Shown: positions 41,851 through 51,214, counted from the stretch's first letter. The stretch: DNA of 64,000 nt from Bacillus_BD oryzisoli_A (GCF_043641075.1 NZ_JBHZRC010000014.1:1-64000), one strand, 5' to 3'. Notes: generated by a model not told the origin, from the letters alone. Program-made: numbers and translations.

Positions 41851-42371
41851 CGCTCTTCTCCTATCTGTTGAATGTATTCGTTAATCAATTTTTCTTGATC
41901 TTTTTCATTTAATTGCTTTTCAATTACTTTAGAAGCAATTAATACGGATAAAGAAGCCACTTGCTCGCGGATAGCCGCAACTGCCTGCTCCTTTTGCTGG
42001 TTAATCTCAAGCTTCGCATTTTCTTTCAAGCGAATTGCTTCAGCACGTGCAGCTGTGATAATTTCTTCACGCTGTACATCGCCTTGCTTTTTCGCACTCT
42101 CAACTAACTCTTGAGCTTCTGTACGCGCTTGCTTCAATAATGCACGCTGCTCTTCTAAAAGTTTCTTGGACTCAACACGACTTTGTTCAGCCGCACTGAT
42201 TTCACCCGCGATATGGTCTTCACGTTGTTTCATGATTCCCATTAACGGACCCCAAGCGAATTTTTTCAATAAAGCCATCAATATAATGAACATAACAAGT
42301 TGGAATATAATATCCCCGCTGTTAAAGCCTGCATGTGCAGTCGAACCTAATACTAGACCGTTTGTTAACAC
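41847..42371 (-). CDS. atpF: F1Fo ATP synthase b subunit
   Basis: Peripheral-stalk membrane subunit of 174 aa: one N-terminal transmembrane helix (about 20-40), the signature WGPLMGIMKQREDHIAGEI, and a long charged coiled coil. The start is GTG 42371 with AAGGGAGTG upstream. The gap to atpE is 181 bp and contains a hairpin, so expression relative to atpE is probably reduced. Confidence 0.94.
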   Translation of the reverse strand: MLTNGLVLGSTAHAGFNSGDIIFQLVMFIILMALLKKFAWGPLMGIMKQREDHIAGEISAAEQSRVESKKLLEEQRALLKQARTEAQELVESAKKQGDVQREEIITAARAEAIRLKENAKLEINQQKEQAVAAIREQVASLSVLIASKVIEKQLNEKDQEKLINEYIQQIGEER

Positions 42372-42481
42372 CCTCGATTCACTCCCTTCAAGAGTTTAGC
42401 ACTTCATTACTTTCATTTATAGAAATTCGAATGATTTCCAGATTGAATTAACACGTTTTTACATTATTCATGCATTAGTAC

Positions 42482-42528
42482 AAAAAAAAGATAAAGGAAA
42501 GGCGAAGGTTCTAAAAGATATCTTCGCC
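42482..42528 (-). terminator. hairpin in the atpE-atpF spacer, possible attenuator
   Basis: Stem GGCGAAG/CTTCGCC (42501-42507 and 42522-42528). On the minus strand a T-rich tract and then eight T follow at 42482-42489, slightly distant from the stem. Partial termination here could raise c-subunit over downstream subunit synthesis. Confidence 0.45.
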
Positions 42529-42552
42529 ATTTTAACCATCGTTCTGACTGTA

Positions 42553-42765
42553 TTAGCCACCGATAACCATGAACGCAATAACAACCGCGATGATAGGAAT
42601 CGCCTCAACTAACGCAACCCCGATGAACATTGTAGTTTGTAACATACCTTTTGCTTCTGGCTGACGTGCCATACCTTCAACTGTACGAGATACGATAAGA
42701 CCGTTACCGATACCGGCACCAAGTGCTGCTAAACCGATTGCTATTGCTGCTGCTAAAAGACCCAT
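42553..42765 (-). CDS. atpE: F1Fo ATP synthase c subunit
   Basis: Proteolipid ring subunit of 70 aa with two helices. It has the Gly-rich LAALGAGIGNGL in helix 1, the polar loop ARQPE, and the ion-binding Glu in GVALVEAIPIIAVV of helix 2. The Glu site without the Na+-binding Gln/Ser set suggests proton coupling (inference). The start is ATG 42765 with AAGGAGGAAC upstream. Confidence 0.97.
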   Translation of the reverse strand: MGLLAAAIAIGLAALGAGIGNGLIVSRTVEGMARQPEAKGMLQTTMFIGVALVEAIPIIAVVIAFMVIGG

Positions 42766-42836
42766 TATAAAGTTCCTCCTTAAATTTATGAAAATTGTAT
42801 TCTTTATTGTCCATAGTATGAACAGGGTATATATTA

Positions 42837-43547
42837 TTAATGGTCTGAACTAACTTTGTGAGATAGATAAACCATTGTTAACATGGTGAAGATAAATGAT
42901 TGGATTGCGCCGACAAAGACTGAGAAGCCTTGCCATGCAAGCGTTGGGATGATAGCTGCGATTGTGCCGCCTACACCTGTTGCCAGACCTCCGGCTAGAA
43001 GTCCAAGCAGGATTTCCCCCGCGTAGATATTACCGTAAAGACGAAGACCTAACGTTAATGTGTTAGCGAATTCCTCGATAATCTTAATTGGGAACATGAA
43101 CCAAAACGGTTTGAAAAACTCTTTCCCGTATGCTCCTACTCCCCTTAACTTAACACCATAATAATGTGATAAACCAATAATCATGGCTGCTAAAGTTAGT
43201 GTAACAGTAGGGTCAGCTGTTGGTGATTTCCACCACAGTACTCCGTCATATGAAATTGAAAACGGCAACCCAAGCATGTTTGATACAAAAATATACATGA
43301 TGATAGTGATTCCTAATACATGGAACCTACCGCCAGTCTTCCAATCCATACTACTATTAATAATACCTTTGACAAAATCCATGACCCACTCCATGAAGTT
43401 TTGCATGCCAGTCGGCTTCATGGCAAGTCTTCTGGTAGAAAGAACTGCAATGATAAATACAATAACACTTGCGACTGTAATCATCAATACGTTGGCTAAA
43501 TTGAAATTTAAGCCTAGAAACTCATACATAGGAGCTTCATGATTCAT
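42837..43547 (-). CDS. atpB: F1Fo ATP synthase a subunit
   Basis: Membrane stator subunit of 236 aa providing the ion half-channels. The essential Arg is in TLGLRLYGNIYAGE, and the last helices contain QSFIFTMLTMVYLSHKV. The start is ATG 43547 with GAGAGGTG upstream. It lies 24 bp after atpI. Confidence 0.96.
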   Translation of the reverse strand: MNHEAPMYEFLGLNFNLANVLMITVASVIVFIIAVLSTRRLAMKPTGMQNFMEWVMDFVKGIINSSMDWKTGGRFHVLGITIIMYIFVSNMLGLPFSISYDGVLWWKSPTADPTVTLTLAAMIIGLSHYYGVKLRGVGAYGKEFFKPFWFMFPIKIIEEFANTLTLGLRLYGNIYAGEILLGLLAGGLATGVGGTIAAIIPTLAWQGFSVFVGAIQSFIFTMLTMVYLSHKVSSDH

Positions 43548-43571
43548 CTGTTATTCACCTCTCTTCCCCTA

Positions 43572-43946
43572 CTATTTTTGCGATTGAAAAAGCTGTAGAA
43601 AACTATCTATCATAATGACAAGATATGATGTCATTAATCCAATAATCACAGAAATAAGATGGATATACTCAGGATATTCCACCGCCAGCAATACAGCGAA
43701 TATGGCTGCTGCCATTCGTGATAGCATTCCGAGCGATCGCATCTTTCCGCCCTTTTCCATCACTTCGCCAAATTGATCAATCTTTCTTACTAAAAGCCAC
43801 AAATTAAAAAGGCTCAGGCTTGTACCAAGTATGAGTCCTAAAAAAACTGCTTGATAGGAAGTAAAGCCCCATCCCAGCACGTAAATCGCCAACAAATAAA
43901 CTATGTATTTGCGCTCTCTCATGAACATCGTTTTAAATTGTAGCAT
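43572..43946 (-). CDS. atpI: ATP synthase subunit I (AtpI)
   Basis: Membrane protein of 124 aa with four hydrophobic helices, at the usual atpI position before atpB. AtpI proteins assist c-ring assembly or Mg2+ supply in related bacteria. It begins MLQFKTMFMRERKYIVYLL. Its ATG overlaps the stop of the upstream atpZ-like gene (TAATG). Confidence 0.85.
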   Translation of the reverse strand: MLQFKTMFMRERKYIVYLLAIYVLGWGFTSYQAVFLGLILGTSLSLFNLWLLVRKIDQFGEVMEKGGKMRSLGMLSRMAAAIFAVLLAVEYPEYIHLISVIIGLMTSYLVIMIDSFLQLFQSQK

Positions 43947-44170
43947 TATTCATCGTTCTCCCGGTAAAAATGTTGTATCGTGCGGAAAATTGCGACGATT
44001 CCTGTTACCAATCCTGCAAGCAAGCCAAGTATTAAAAATAATGGCGCTGTGCCGATTAGACCATCCAACCATCTTCCCAGGAAAATGCCAACTAAAATGG
44101 TGCCGACTAGCTGCGACATTATGGCTGACATTAAGGCAATGGCTTTGAAAGGGCGACGATTTTGACTCAT
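43946..44170 (-). CDS. atpZ: AtpZ/AtpI-family small membrane protein
   Basis: Membrane protein of 74 aa with two helices: MSQLVGTILVGIFLGRWLD and LFLILGLLAGLVTGIVAIFR, the F0F1-associated AtpZ/AtpI pattern. ATG 44170 is chosen, with AAGGAG 9 nt upstream; ATG 44188 and the longer frame to 44230 are possible but run into the leader. It is the first gene of the atp operon. Confidence 0.8.
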   Translation of the reverse strand: MSQNRRPFKAIALMSAIMSQLVGTILVGIFLGRWLDGLIGTAPLFLILGLLAGLVTGIVAIFRTIQHFYRENDE

Positions 44171-44390
44171 GAACCCAGTCTCCTTCATACCTTCCAAACT
44201 TCGACAAATCCATTTCAAAAAAATACACACAAAACCATACTTTTTATTATAATCTGAGTTTGTGAAAAAACCAATAAAGATTTTAAAATAATAAAAGGTA
44301 ATATTTTGTGAATACTATGTGAATATTCTTGGAGTTGTCGAAAATTAGACACAATTTTTATTTGAAAACCCTCTCACTATATCCTTAGTT

Positions 44391-44420
44391 AGGATACAAT
44401 AGCCATATTTGCCTTGTCAA
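44391..44420 (-). promoter_or_regulatory. candidate atp operon promoter
   Basis: Minus strand: consensus -35 TTGACA (44415-44420), 18 bp spacer ending TG, -10 TATCCT (44391-44396). The leader to atpZ would be about 210 nt. Positions 44171-44390 show no gene or clear riboswitch. Confidence 0.5.
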
Positions 44421-44517
44421 TCGATTTGTAGTGAAAAGTCTGAAAATGTCACAATAGCGCGGTTTGCGTTCACATTTTTTTCACATATTCACCGTATTTA
44501 CTATTGAAATGTTCAAA

Positions 44518-46782
44518 TTAATGTTGTATATCTATAATTTTTGATATTTGAATATATGTCTCAATCCAGTCCTCCTGACCGGATGCTCTTGCAAAAACTT
44601 TCGACATATATAGGCCTTCCGGAGGTAGATTCTCGACAGGTATCTCTTCCTGAATCAGGCCTTTTCCTGTATTACGTTTCCAGTCCAAGTATTGCACAAA
44701 CTGATACGTATCCGGGTCAAACAAGGCAATTCCAAACTCCTCTGCCCCTCCCGGAAGATAGACCTCGTAACGAAACGTCCCTTCCCGGTCACCAGAGCCA
44801 AAGTCAAACCCCATCACACGAGGATAGTTCGGCTCCTCAAGGACAAATAAATACGGTATGCTAATAGTCTTCCCATCTGTGTGCAACGTTAACGTTCCAT
44901 CCTGAATTTTTTTCTTAAAAATCTGCGGATCTGCCTGCATTTCGATTGTTGCCTCTTTTTTTTCACCCGCTTCCAGATAAATAGGCATCGGCATATGCCA
45001 GGTAAGTCCCTGTTCCTTTTTTGGTACCTCAAAGGTTATCTTTTGCGGTTTTTGCGATGTATTTTCCAGCGTCACAACCGCTTGATGCTCATGTGGTTTG
45101 TCTGCAAGCTGAAACCTGCCAAATCTAAGTGAGGATGGATACACTAACACCTCTGCCTCAATGGACTCCTTCAGCTGAATTCGCCCTGCCCCCTGCTCAT
45201 ATGTTTTATATAACTCACCGTTCCCTTTTACCAGTGGTTTCGCATAGTTCATGAGCGCCGCCTTTATTTGCTCTGGTCCCCAATCTGGATGTGCCTGCTT
45301 AAGTAAAGCACTGGCCCCTGCTACATGTGGAGCGGACATGCTGGTTCCCTGCAGACTGAGATAGCCTCCCGGAATGGTACTGAGAATTGCGACTCCCGGT
45401 GCAAGCAAATCCGGCTTGATTTCCCAAGAGGATGTAACTGGACCACGCGAACTAAATTCTGCAATAGTATCCTTTTCTTCTATTATATAAGTGCGTACTA
45501 GTGCATTTCCTTTGGCGATTTTTTGCGTCAACTCTTTTCCATCCCTTTTTGAAATGCTCATAACCGGAATATTGCTTGTTCGGTCCAGATTTCCCAGGAA
45601 AGGACCCTTTGTATTATTGTAAATAATGACTGCTGCAGCGCCTGCTTTTTCCGCATTTATTACTTTTTCAGAAAAGGTAATTTCGCCCCGCTCGATGAGG
45701 GCAATTTTTCCTTCAACATCCTTTAGCTGCTTCGGTTTGCCAATGCCGCCATCGACGAGTTCATGGGTTCGATCTATATCCCATGTGACAGATCCAAGCA
45801 GCGGTTCTAATCTTGTCTGCTTTCCGTCCATTTCTATATAAGGAATTTTCATTGTCGGCGTCGAGGCCCCTACTGAAATTGCCTTTGATGCCGTACCAGG
45901 TGAGCCGACTGTCCAAATGTTCGGTCCTGAATTTCCTGACGACGTCACCGCCGTAATTCCATGATCAACCGCATTGTTCAACGCTACACTTAATGGCAGA
46001 TCCGGTCCGTTTACATTGTTCCCAAGCGATAAATTCAGAACATCGACTTTATCCTTTATTGCCTGCTCTATCGCGGCAATCACCTGCTCCGTCGTCCCCA
46101 TGCCTCCTGGTCCCAGAGCACGGTATGCGTAAATCGTTGCCTCAGGGGCGACTCCTTTGATGCGTCCATTCGCCGCAATAATCCCGGCAACATGCGTACC
46201 ATGCAGGGTAGACATCCCACCGATGCCGGTCGTCTCCATTGGGTCCCCGTCCCCATCCACAACATCACGCCCGCCGCCATAGCTATGTCTTAAGTCCTCA
46301 TGACGGTAATCGATGCCTGTATCGATCACACCTACTTTTACACCCTTTCCGGTCAAACGTCTGTGATTCTCGTCAAACATTCCTCTCACCTGATCAGCAC
46401 CAATCATTTCAAGGTTATCACCCTGGTTGGGCAGGGCTTTAATGTCAGCGGTCTTGTACTGGTTTACGAGGGAAAGCTGCTCGATAGCTGACTCTTTGGC
46501 CAGCTGCTCCAGCTCATCTTTTGGTCCTTTAGCCGAAAAACCCTTTAACGCATAGTCGAAGGTATTCCTGAGTGTGATGTTTGGATACTTTTGAAGCAGT
46601 TGATCTAGTTCATTTAACCTAAGACTTTCTTCTGTTTGAAAAATCGCAATCTGCTCACTCCGCACATCGATTGCCGGAAGCGGAGGAAGAACCAATTTCG
46701 AACCTTGCACAGCAAGCCCCCTCTGCGCTGGAATCATAGAAAAAATAATGAACACCGCCACAATCAAACTCAACCTTCTCAT
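44518..46782 (-). CDS. vpr: secreted subtilisin-like serine protease (Vpr type)
   Basis: Extracellular S8 peptidase of 754 aa. It has an N-terminal signal peptide (about 1-24), an inhibitor_I9 propeptide with FDYALKGFSAKG, and the catalytic domain with Asp154 (VIDTGID), His194 (HGTHVAGI), oxyanion Asn (SSGNSGPN) and the Ser of GTSMSAPHVAG near residue 480. A protease-associated (PA) domain is inserted at about 320-420 (GKIALIERGEITF...AAAVIIYNN), and C-terminal beta-rich regions follow. Length and architecture match B. subtilis Vpr. The start is ATG 46782 with GGAGGGG upstream. It is probably monocistronic. Confidence 0.93.
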   Translation of the reverse strand: MRRLSLIVAVFIIFSMIPAQRGLAVQGSKLVLPPLPAIDVRSEQIAIFQTEESLRLNELDQLLQKYPNITLRNTFDYALKGFSAKGPKDELEQLAKESAIEQLSLVNQYKTADIKALPNQGDNLEMIGADQVRGMFDENHRRLTGKGVKVGVIDTGIDYRHEDLRHSYGGGRDVVDGDGDPMETTGIGGMSTLHGTHVAGIIAANGRIKGVAPEATIYAYRALGPGGMGTTEQVIAAIEQAIKDKVDVLNLSLGNNVNGPDLPLSVALNNAVDHGITAVTSSGNSGPNIWTVGSPGTASKAISVGASTPTMKIPYIEMDGKQTRLEPLLGSVTWDIDRTHELVDGGIGKPKQLKDVEGKIALIERGEITFSEKVINAEKAGAAAVIIYNNTKGPFLGNLDRTSNIPVMSISKRDGKELTQKIAKGNALVRTYIIEEKDTIAEFSSRGPVTSSWEIKPDLLAPGVAILSTIPGGYLSLQGTSMSAPHVAGASALLKQAHPDWGPEQIKAALMNYAKPLVKGNGELYKTYEQGAGRIQLKESIEAEVLVYPSSLRFGRFQLADKPHEHQAVVTLENTSQKPQKITFEVPKKEQGLTWHMPMPIYLEAGEKKEATIEMQADPQIFKKKIQDGTLTLHTDGKTISIPYLFVLEEPNYPRVMGFDFGSGDREGTFRYEVYLPGGAEEFGIALFDPDTYQFVQYLDWKRNTGKGLIQEEIPVENLPPEGLYMSKVFARASGQEDWIETYIQISKIIDIQH

Positions 46783-46833
46783 AACGTCCCCTCCTTTTCC
46801 CTTATGATTTTCAATACCAGGAAATTGTATGCA

Positions 46834-46866
46834 GAGGAAGCAGGGGGACGGTTCTCTTGCTTCCTC
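46834..46866. repeat. family B palindromic repeat
   Basis: GAGGAAGCA...TGCTTCCTC arms around GGGGACGGTTCT, in the opposite orientation to most other copies. It lies upstream of vpr. Confidence 0.75.
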
Positions 46867-46916
46867 TTCTCATGGATCAGAGTGCTATTGATGCGGCTTC
46901 TTTTTAAACCTCAAAT

Positions 46917-46941
46917 AGGAGAGCCATCATTCAGCTCTCCT
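46917..46941 (-). terminator. possible terminator of the ABC importer operon
   Basis: Stem AGGAGAGC/GCTCTCCT with a 9 nt loop, about 30 bp after the substrate-binding protein stop. The following T tract on the minus strand is weak. Confidence 0.45.
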
Positions 46942-46971
46942 CTAATCTATATTAAGTTTACCTATTCATCT

Positions 46972-47994
46972 TTAAAAATCATTCGCCTTTTCAAGCAGAC
47001 TTGAGTCTAAATACTCATCGAGATTAATCTCATTTTTTACAACCGGATCATCCCCTTCGCTAAATTGATCGATGAGTCTTTGCCAGGAGTCCTCATAGAT
47101 ATAGCCGTATCCCTTGTCAGGGTCGAGCGGCTTTGTCAGGCCGATAAAGGTGTCAAGGAATAAGCGGCCCAATTTCTCATCCGTATATTGCTCCGGCACC
47201 GCCTTTTTCATCACCTCATAGGCTGCATCTGGGTCATTAATTGCATAATCTGTTGCTTTTGCCACTGCGCGGGTAATTTTCTCCACCACCTCCGGATTGT
47301 CCTTCATGATTTTTCCGTTCGCAATAATTCCGGTTGAAGGAATCGATTTATATTCTTCCGGTACCAATGACCTCGATTTAAAGCCTTTGCCGTAAAGCGA
47401 AATCAAATCATGGGCTCCGCCGCTGAAGGCATCAATTTCCCCTTTTTCAAACGCAGTTAAAATCGACGTTCCATCTGCTCCAATTGCCCGAATGGTCACA
47501 TCCTGGTCAGGGTTTAGCCCGGCGCTGGTTAAAATTGAGCGCACCATTGGCACCTCACCACTGCCAAGATCGGTTACGCCAATGACCTTCCCTTTCAGCT
47601 GTTTAATATCCGTAACCTTCGAATCCTCCGGTACCATGAAATCAAATAGATTGGTTACATTCACCTGATAGACCATTTTAATATTAATACCTTTGTCCCA
47701 TGCCGGAAGCACGGAATTCACTGCAATAATTCCGAGATCAACAGTTTCAGCCCCTACCTGCTGCACGACATAGGAGCCACCCTTTCCTGGAAGAAGCTCT
47801 ACATCAATGCCCTCCTCTTCAAAAAAGCCTAAATCACGTGCAATGTAGGCATAGTACATAGCAGTCCCCTCTGCTGCCAGCAGCAGCTTGACCTTTTCAT
47901 CATTCGTTCCTGTTACCTCTTTCGTATCTGAATTTCCACACGCGGAAAGTACTAGTAATGCCAGCAACATAATCATCGCAGTTATCTTCTTCAT
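46972..47994 (-). CDS. ABC importer substrate-binding lipoprotein (SsuA/ThiY/NMT1-like)
   Basis: Predicted lipoprotein of 340 aa with lipobox LVLSAC (Cys near 19). The NMT1/SsuA-type periplasmic-binding fold is seen in YAYIARDLGFFEEEGIDVELL, GSYVVQQVGAETVDLGI and KGKVIGVTDLGSGE. Such proteins bind sulfonates, nitrate, pyrimidine precursors or similar small molecules; the substrate cannot be set from sequence. ATG 47994 has GAGGGGG upstream. It is third in the ATPase-permease-binding protein operon, 34 bp after the permease. Confidence 0.85.
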   Translation of the reverse strand: MKKITAMIMLLALLVLSACGNSDTKEVTGTNDEKVKLLLAAEGTAMYYAYIARDLGFFEEEGIDVELLPGKGGSYVVQQVGAETVDLGIIAVNSVLPAWDKGINIKMVYQVNVTNLFDFMVPEDSKVTDIKQLKGKVIGVTDLGSGEVPMVRSILTSAGLNPDQDVTIRAIGADGTSILTAFEKGEIDAFSGGAHDLISLYGKGFKSRSLVPEEYKSIPSTGIIANGKIMKDNPEVVEKITRAVAKATDYAINDPDAAYEVMKKAVPEQYTDEKLGRLFLDTFIGLTKPLDPDKGYGYIYEDSWQRLIDQFSEGDDPVVKNEINLDEYLDSSLLEKANDF

Positions 47995-48028
47995 CGTGAT
48001 TCCCCCTCGTTTCATAGCATTTTATCTA

Positions 48029-48853
48029 TTAAATGATATTATCGTGGTCGCCCCAGAATATTAGCTTTCGGTCGAGCCATTCAATAATGAGGTACAGCAG
48101 CAAGCCTACAACTGACAAAATGACAATTAAGGCGTACACCTTCGCCATTTCTAATTGGAAATTGAACGTATCTAACAAAAGGACCATTCCTTCATTCGCA
48201 CCGACAAATTCACCGACAATCGCACCGATTAAGGCAAATGTCAGAGATGACTTCAGGCCGGCAAATATATTGGGCATGGCCGTTGGTAAGGATAGCTTGA
48301 AAAATACATCCTTTTTCTTCGCCACCATCGATTGAAACAGGAGCCGGCTTTCTTCGTCTACTGACTTCAAGCCTACAACTGTATTGACGAAGGTTGGAAA
48401 AAAGCATATCGCAACAGCCATCACGACTTTTGCTGACGGGCCAAATCCAAACCAAGTCACAAAAATCGGTGCAAGCGCGATTTTCGGAACCGCTTGGAAT
48501 ACCACAATAAATGGATTTAAAACCTTATATAGCATGGCATTAGACGAAACCACAATGCCGAGAATAATTGCTAAAAACCCGCCGATTAAAAATCCGGCAA
48601 TCGTTTCATACATGGTGACGCCGAAATGTATGTAAAAAAAGGATGACGTTAATAATTCCCATGTTGCCACTGCAACCAATGATGGAGCTGGAAGAATCAG
48701 TTCATGGAAAACGCCGATTCGACTGAGCAGCTCCCACAGCCCTAGCAGTACGACCAGGATTACAATCGATAGGACTGTTTCTTTTTTCAAAAAGGGTTTT
48801 GCTGCCCTTTTCTCTTGATTGATGATTACTCGGTTTTCGGTTGTTGCCTTCAT
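48029..48853 (-). CDS. ABC importer permease (SsuC/TauC-like)
   Basis: Binding-protein-dependent permease of 274 aa with about six transmembrane helices. The EAA-type coupling loop is seen around SMVAKKKDVFFKLSLPTAMPNIFAGLK. FQAVPKIALAPIFVTWFGFG is typical of the nitrate/sulfonate/taurine permease group. It overlaps the ATPase gene by 4 bp. Confidence 0.9.
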   Translation of the reverse strand: MKATTENRVIINQEKRAAKPFLKKETVLSIVILVVLLGLWELLSRIGVFHELILPAPSLVAVATWELLTSSFFYIHFGVTMYETIAGFLIGGFLAIILGIVVSSNAMLYKVLNPFIVVFQAVPKIALAPIFVTWFGFGPSAKVVMAVAICFFPTFVNTVVGLKSVDEESRLLFQSMVAKKKDVFFKLSLPTAMPNIFAGLKSSLTFALIGAIVGEFVGANEGMVLLLDTFNFQLEMAKVYALIVILSVVGLLLYLIIEWLDRKLIFWGDHDNII

Positions 48854-49635
48854 ACTCTCCCAACCCCCAATAGATGACGAATATGTAAGACATACTCTGA
48901 ATATTGTGTAAGTGCCATAACCTGATCTGTTCGCGGTTTTGGAATCTCAATCGTAAGATCCTCAAGGACATGCCCCGGATTAATCCCCATTACGATCACC
49001 CGGTCAGACATGAGGACCGCTTCGTTAATGTTATGAGTAACCAGGATCACGGTTTTTCCGCTTTTCTCCGCAATATCCATCAGAGAGAAGTTCAGATTTT
49101 CCCTCGTAAATTCATCTAGAGCTCCAAAGGGCTCATCCAATAGTAAAATATCAGGGTCATTCATCAAGGTACGAGCAAGGGATATCCGCTGCTGCATCCC
49201 GCCTGAAAGCTCCCTTGTATAGTAACTTTCATATCCTTTTAACCCAACCAATTCAAGCAGTTCATAGATTCTAGCCTTTGCCGCAGCGATATTTCCGCCG
49301 GCAATCTCGACTGGTAACAGCAAATTTTGTTCAACCGTTCTCCACGGTAGCAACACGGCCTTTTGGAACATGAAGCCGATTTCTTTTCTTGGCCCCGAAA
49401 TCGTTTCATTGCCCACCATCAGCTGACCGCCTGTGGAATCTAGCAATCCGCCAATCATTTTTAACAAAGTGGACTTCCCACAGCCACTAGGCCCAAGCAG
49501 GGAAATAAACTCTCCCTTTTTAATCTTGAGGTTTATATCACGTAAGACCTGATTTTGTCTATTCCCCTTTGAGAAGGACTTGTACACTCCCTCTAGCTTC
49601 ACTTGAACCGTTGTTGATTGAACAGTCGTACTCAT
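48850..49635 (-). CDS. ABC importer ATPase (SsuB/TauB-like)
   Basis: ABC ATPase of 261 aa with Walker A GPSGCGKST, Q-loop FMFQKAVLLPWRTV, signature LSGGMQQR, Walker B ILLLDEPFGALD and H-loop VTHNINEA. The FMFQ...LLPW pattern is typical of the SsuB/TauB/NrtD group. ATG 49635 is chosen with AAGGAGGC upstream; a longer frame to 49683 has no ribosome binding site. It is first in the three-gene operon. The leader region 49636-49850 shows no known riboswitch. Confidence 0.9.
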   Translation of the reverse strand: MSTTVQSTTVQVKLEGVYKSFSKGNRQNQVLRDINLKIKKGEFISLLGPSGCGKSTLLKMIGGLLDSTGGQLMVGNETISGPRKEIGFMFQKAVLLPWRTVEQNLLLPVEIAGGNIAAAKARIYELLELVGLKGYESYYTRELSGGMQQRISLARTLMNDPDILLLDEPFGALDEFTRENLNFSLMDIAEKSGKTVILVTHNINEAVLMSDRVIVMGINPGHVLEDLTIEIPKPRTDQVMALTQYSEYVLHIRHLLGVGRV

Positions 49636-49860
49636 GTGCTGCCTCCTTTTTCTGTAAAAAAATCTTATACTGATTATCCGCAAATGTATTTATCCTTGCG
49701 TATTATTGTTTAATAAAAAGGCTGTGATTGAATATTCATCTCTCAGGTATAAGGAATTCCACATTCTGCTGTAAATCCCTCTCAATTTATTACCAACAAA
49801 TACCATCAAATAACATCATAAATAACCGCTTTTGTGACCCTTTTTCAGAGGGTTTGAAGG

Positions 49861-49935
49861 ATATCCGCGGGTTTTGGGGAGTTATCCGCGATTATATGCC
49901 ATTTATCCGCGGGTTTCGGTATGATATCCGTGATT
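49861..49935. repeat. short ATCCGCG repeats with about 21-bp period
   Basis: ATCCGCG occurs at 49863, 49884 and 49905, and ATCCGTG at 49925, i.e. 21, 21 and 20 bp apart (about two helical turns). They lie between the mnaA terminator and the ABC ATPase gene. Confidence 0.65.
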
Positions 49936-49970
49936 TTTCAGCGTTCTGGAATATCGCTCCTGCTTAAACA

Positions 49971-50002
49971 AAAAAACTGACCCCGTCACAGAGTCAGTTT
50001 TT
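49971..50002 (-). terminator. terminator of mnaA
   Basis: Stem AAAACTGAC/GTCAGTTTT with T-rich flanks, directly after the mnaA stop codon. Confidence 0.85.
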
Positions 50003-50004
50003 CT

Positions 50005-51165
50005 TTATGATTTATAGTCTTCAGATTTGTATTCTTCGGGCCTTGTATCAAGCGTTCCAAAATAAAATCGGATTGCCTCGCAAATTCGGCGCGAGGCTTG
50101 GCCGTCACCGTATGGATTGGCGGCCTTGGCCATTTTTTCATACTCAGCTGGATCTGTTAGGAGCTCCTTTGCCATCCGATAAATGGCCTCCTCCTCTGTT
50201 CCGGCCAACTTTAACGTACCCGCTTCGATTCCTTCCGGACGCTCGGTCGTGTCGCGCAGCACCAAAACAGGTACGCCAAGGGAGGGTGCTTCCTCCTGGA
50301 CACCGCCTGAGTCTGTTAAAATCAAATGGGAATGGGCAGCAAAGTTATGAAAATCAATCACATCAAGCGGCTCAATTAATTGAATCCGAGGATCATTACC
50401 AAGGATTTCATTGGCCACTTCAAGTACGGCTGGATTCATATGGACCGGATACACCACTCTTACATCATCATGCTCTTCCACTAGCCGTTTGATGGCACGG
50501 AACATATTTCGCATGGGCTGCCCGAGGTTTTCACGGCGGTGGGCCGTTACCAAAAGTAGGCGGTTGTCCTCTATACCTTGAAGAATTTCATGCTTGTATT
50601 CATCCTTAACCGTTGTTTTCAAGGCATCAATTGCTGTATTTCCTGTAATAAAAATACGGTCCTCCTGCTTGTTCTCCTCAATCAGATTCCGTGCCGACTT
50701 TGATGTCGGGGCAAAATGTAAATCTGCTATCACACCTGTCAGCTGGCGGTTCATCTCCTCCGGAAACGGCGAGTATTTATTCCACGTCCGCAGCCCTGCT
50801 TCCACATGGCCGACCGTTATTCGATTATAATAAGCAGCAAGACTCGCAACAAAGGTTGTTGTGGTATCCCCATGTACTAACACGATATCAGGCTGAACCT
50901 CTTTCATAACAAGGTCAAGTCCTTCAAGGCCCCGTGTTGTCACATCCACTAGCGTCTGCCGGTCCTTCATAATATTCAGATCATAATCTGGAACAATATC
51001 AAAAATATGCAGCACTTGATCAAGCATTTGCCGATGCTGGGCCGTCACGGTCACAATGGATTCAAAGTGCTCAGGCTGTCTTTTCAATTCCAGCACAAGC
51101 GGGGCCATTTTGATGGCCTCCGGTCTCGTCCCAAATATGGTCATTACCTTAATTGGGCGATTCAT
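50005..51165 (-). CDS. mnaA: UDP-N-acetylglucosamine 2-epimerase (non-hydrolysing)
   Basis: Cytosolic enzyme of 386 aa that interconverts UDP-GlcNAc and UDP-ManNAc for wall teichoic acid and other glycopolymers. Signatures: VMTIFGTRPEAIKMAPLVLEL, HGDTTTTFVASLAAYY, HVEAGLRTWNKYSPFPEEMNR and TDSGGVQEEAPSLGVPVLVLR. The start is ATG 51165 with GGGTG upstream; an in-frame GTG at 51174 lies inside that site. Its own terminator follows. A composite repeat separates it from upp. Confidence 0.95.
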   Translation of the reverse strand: MNRPIKVMTIFGTRPEAIKMAPLVLELKRQPEHFESIVTVTAQHRQMLDQVLHIFDIVPDYDLNIMKDRQTLVDVTTRGLEGLDLVMKEVQPDIVLVHGDTTTTFVASLAAYYNRITVGHVEAGLRTWNKYSPFPEEMNRQLTGVIADLHFAPTSKSARNLIEENKQEDRIFITGNTAIDALKTTVKDEYKHEILQGIEDNRLLLVTAHRRENLGQPMRNMFRAIKRLVEEHDDVRVVYPVHMNPAVLEVANEILGNDPRIQLIEPLDVIDFHNFAAHSHLILTDSGGVQEEAPSLGVPVLVLRDTTERPEGIEAGTLKLAGTEEEAIYRMAKELLTDPAEYEKMAKAANPYGDGQASRRICEAIRFYFGTLDTRPEEYKSEDYKS

Positions 51166-51214
51166 AGTTATCACCCTTTCTCTTTTTATTTAGGTTCTAC
51201 CTTTCAACACAGTT

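Noticed and set aside
49700..49760. CTGAGAGATGA on the minus strand upstream of the ABC importer, considered as a TPP riboswitch
   Set aside because: The second conserved TPP segment (ACCTGATCTGGATAAT type) is absent and the helices do not form.
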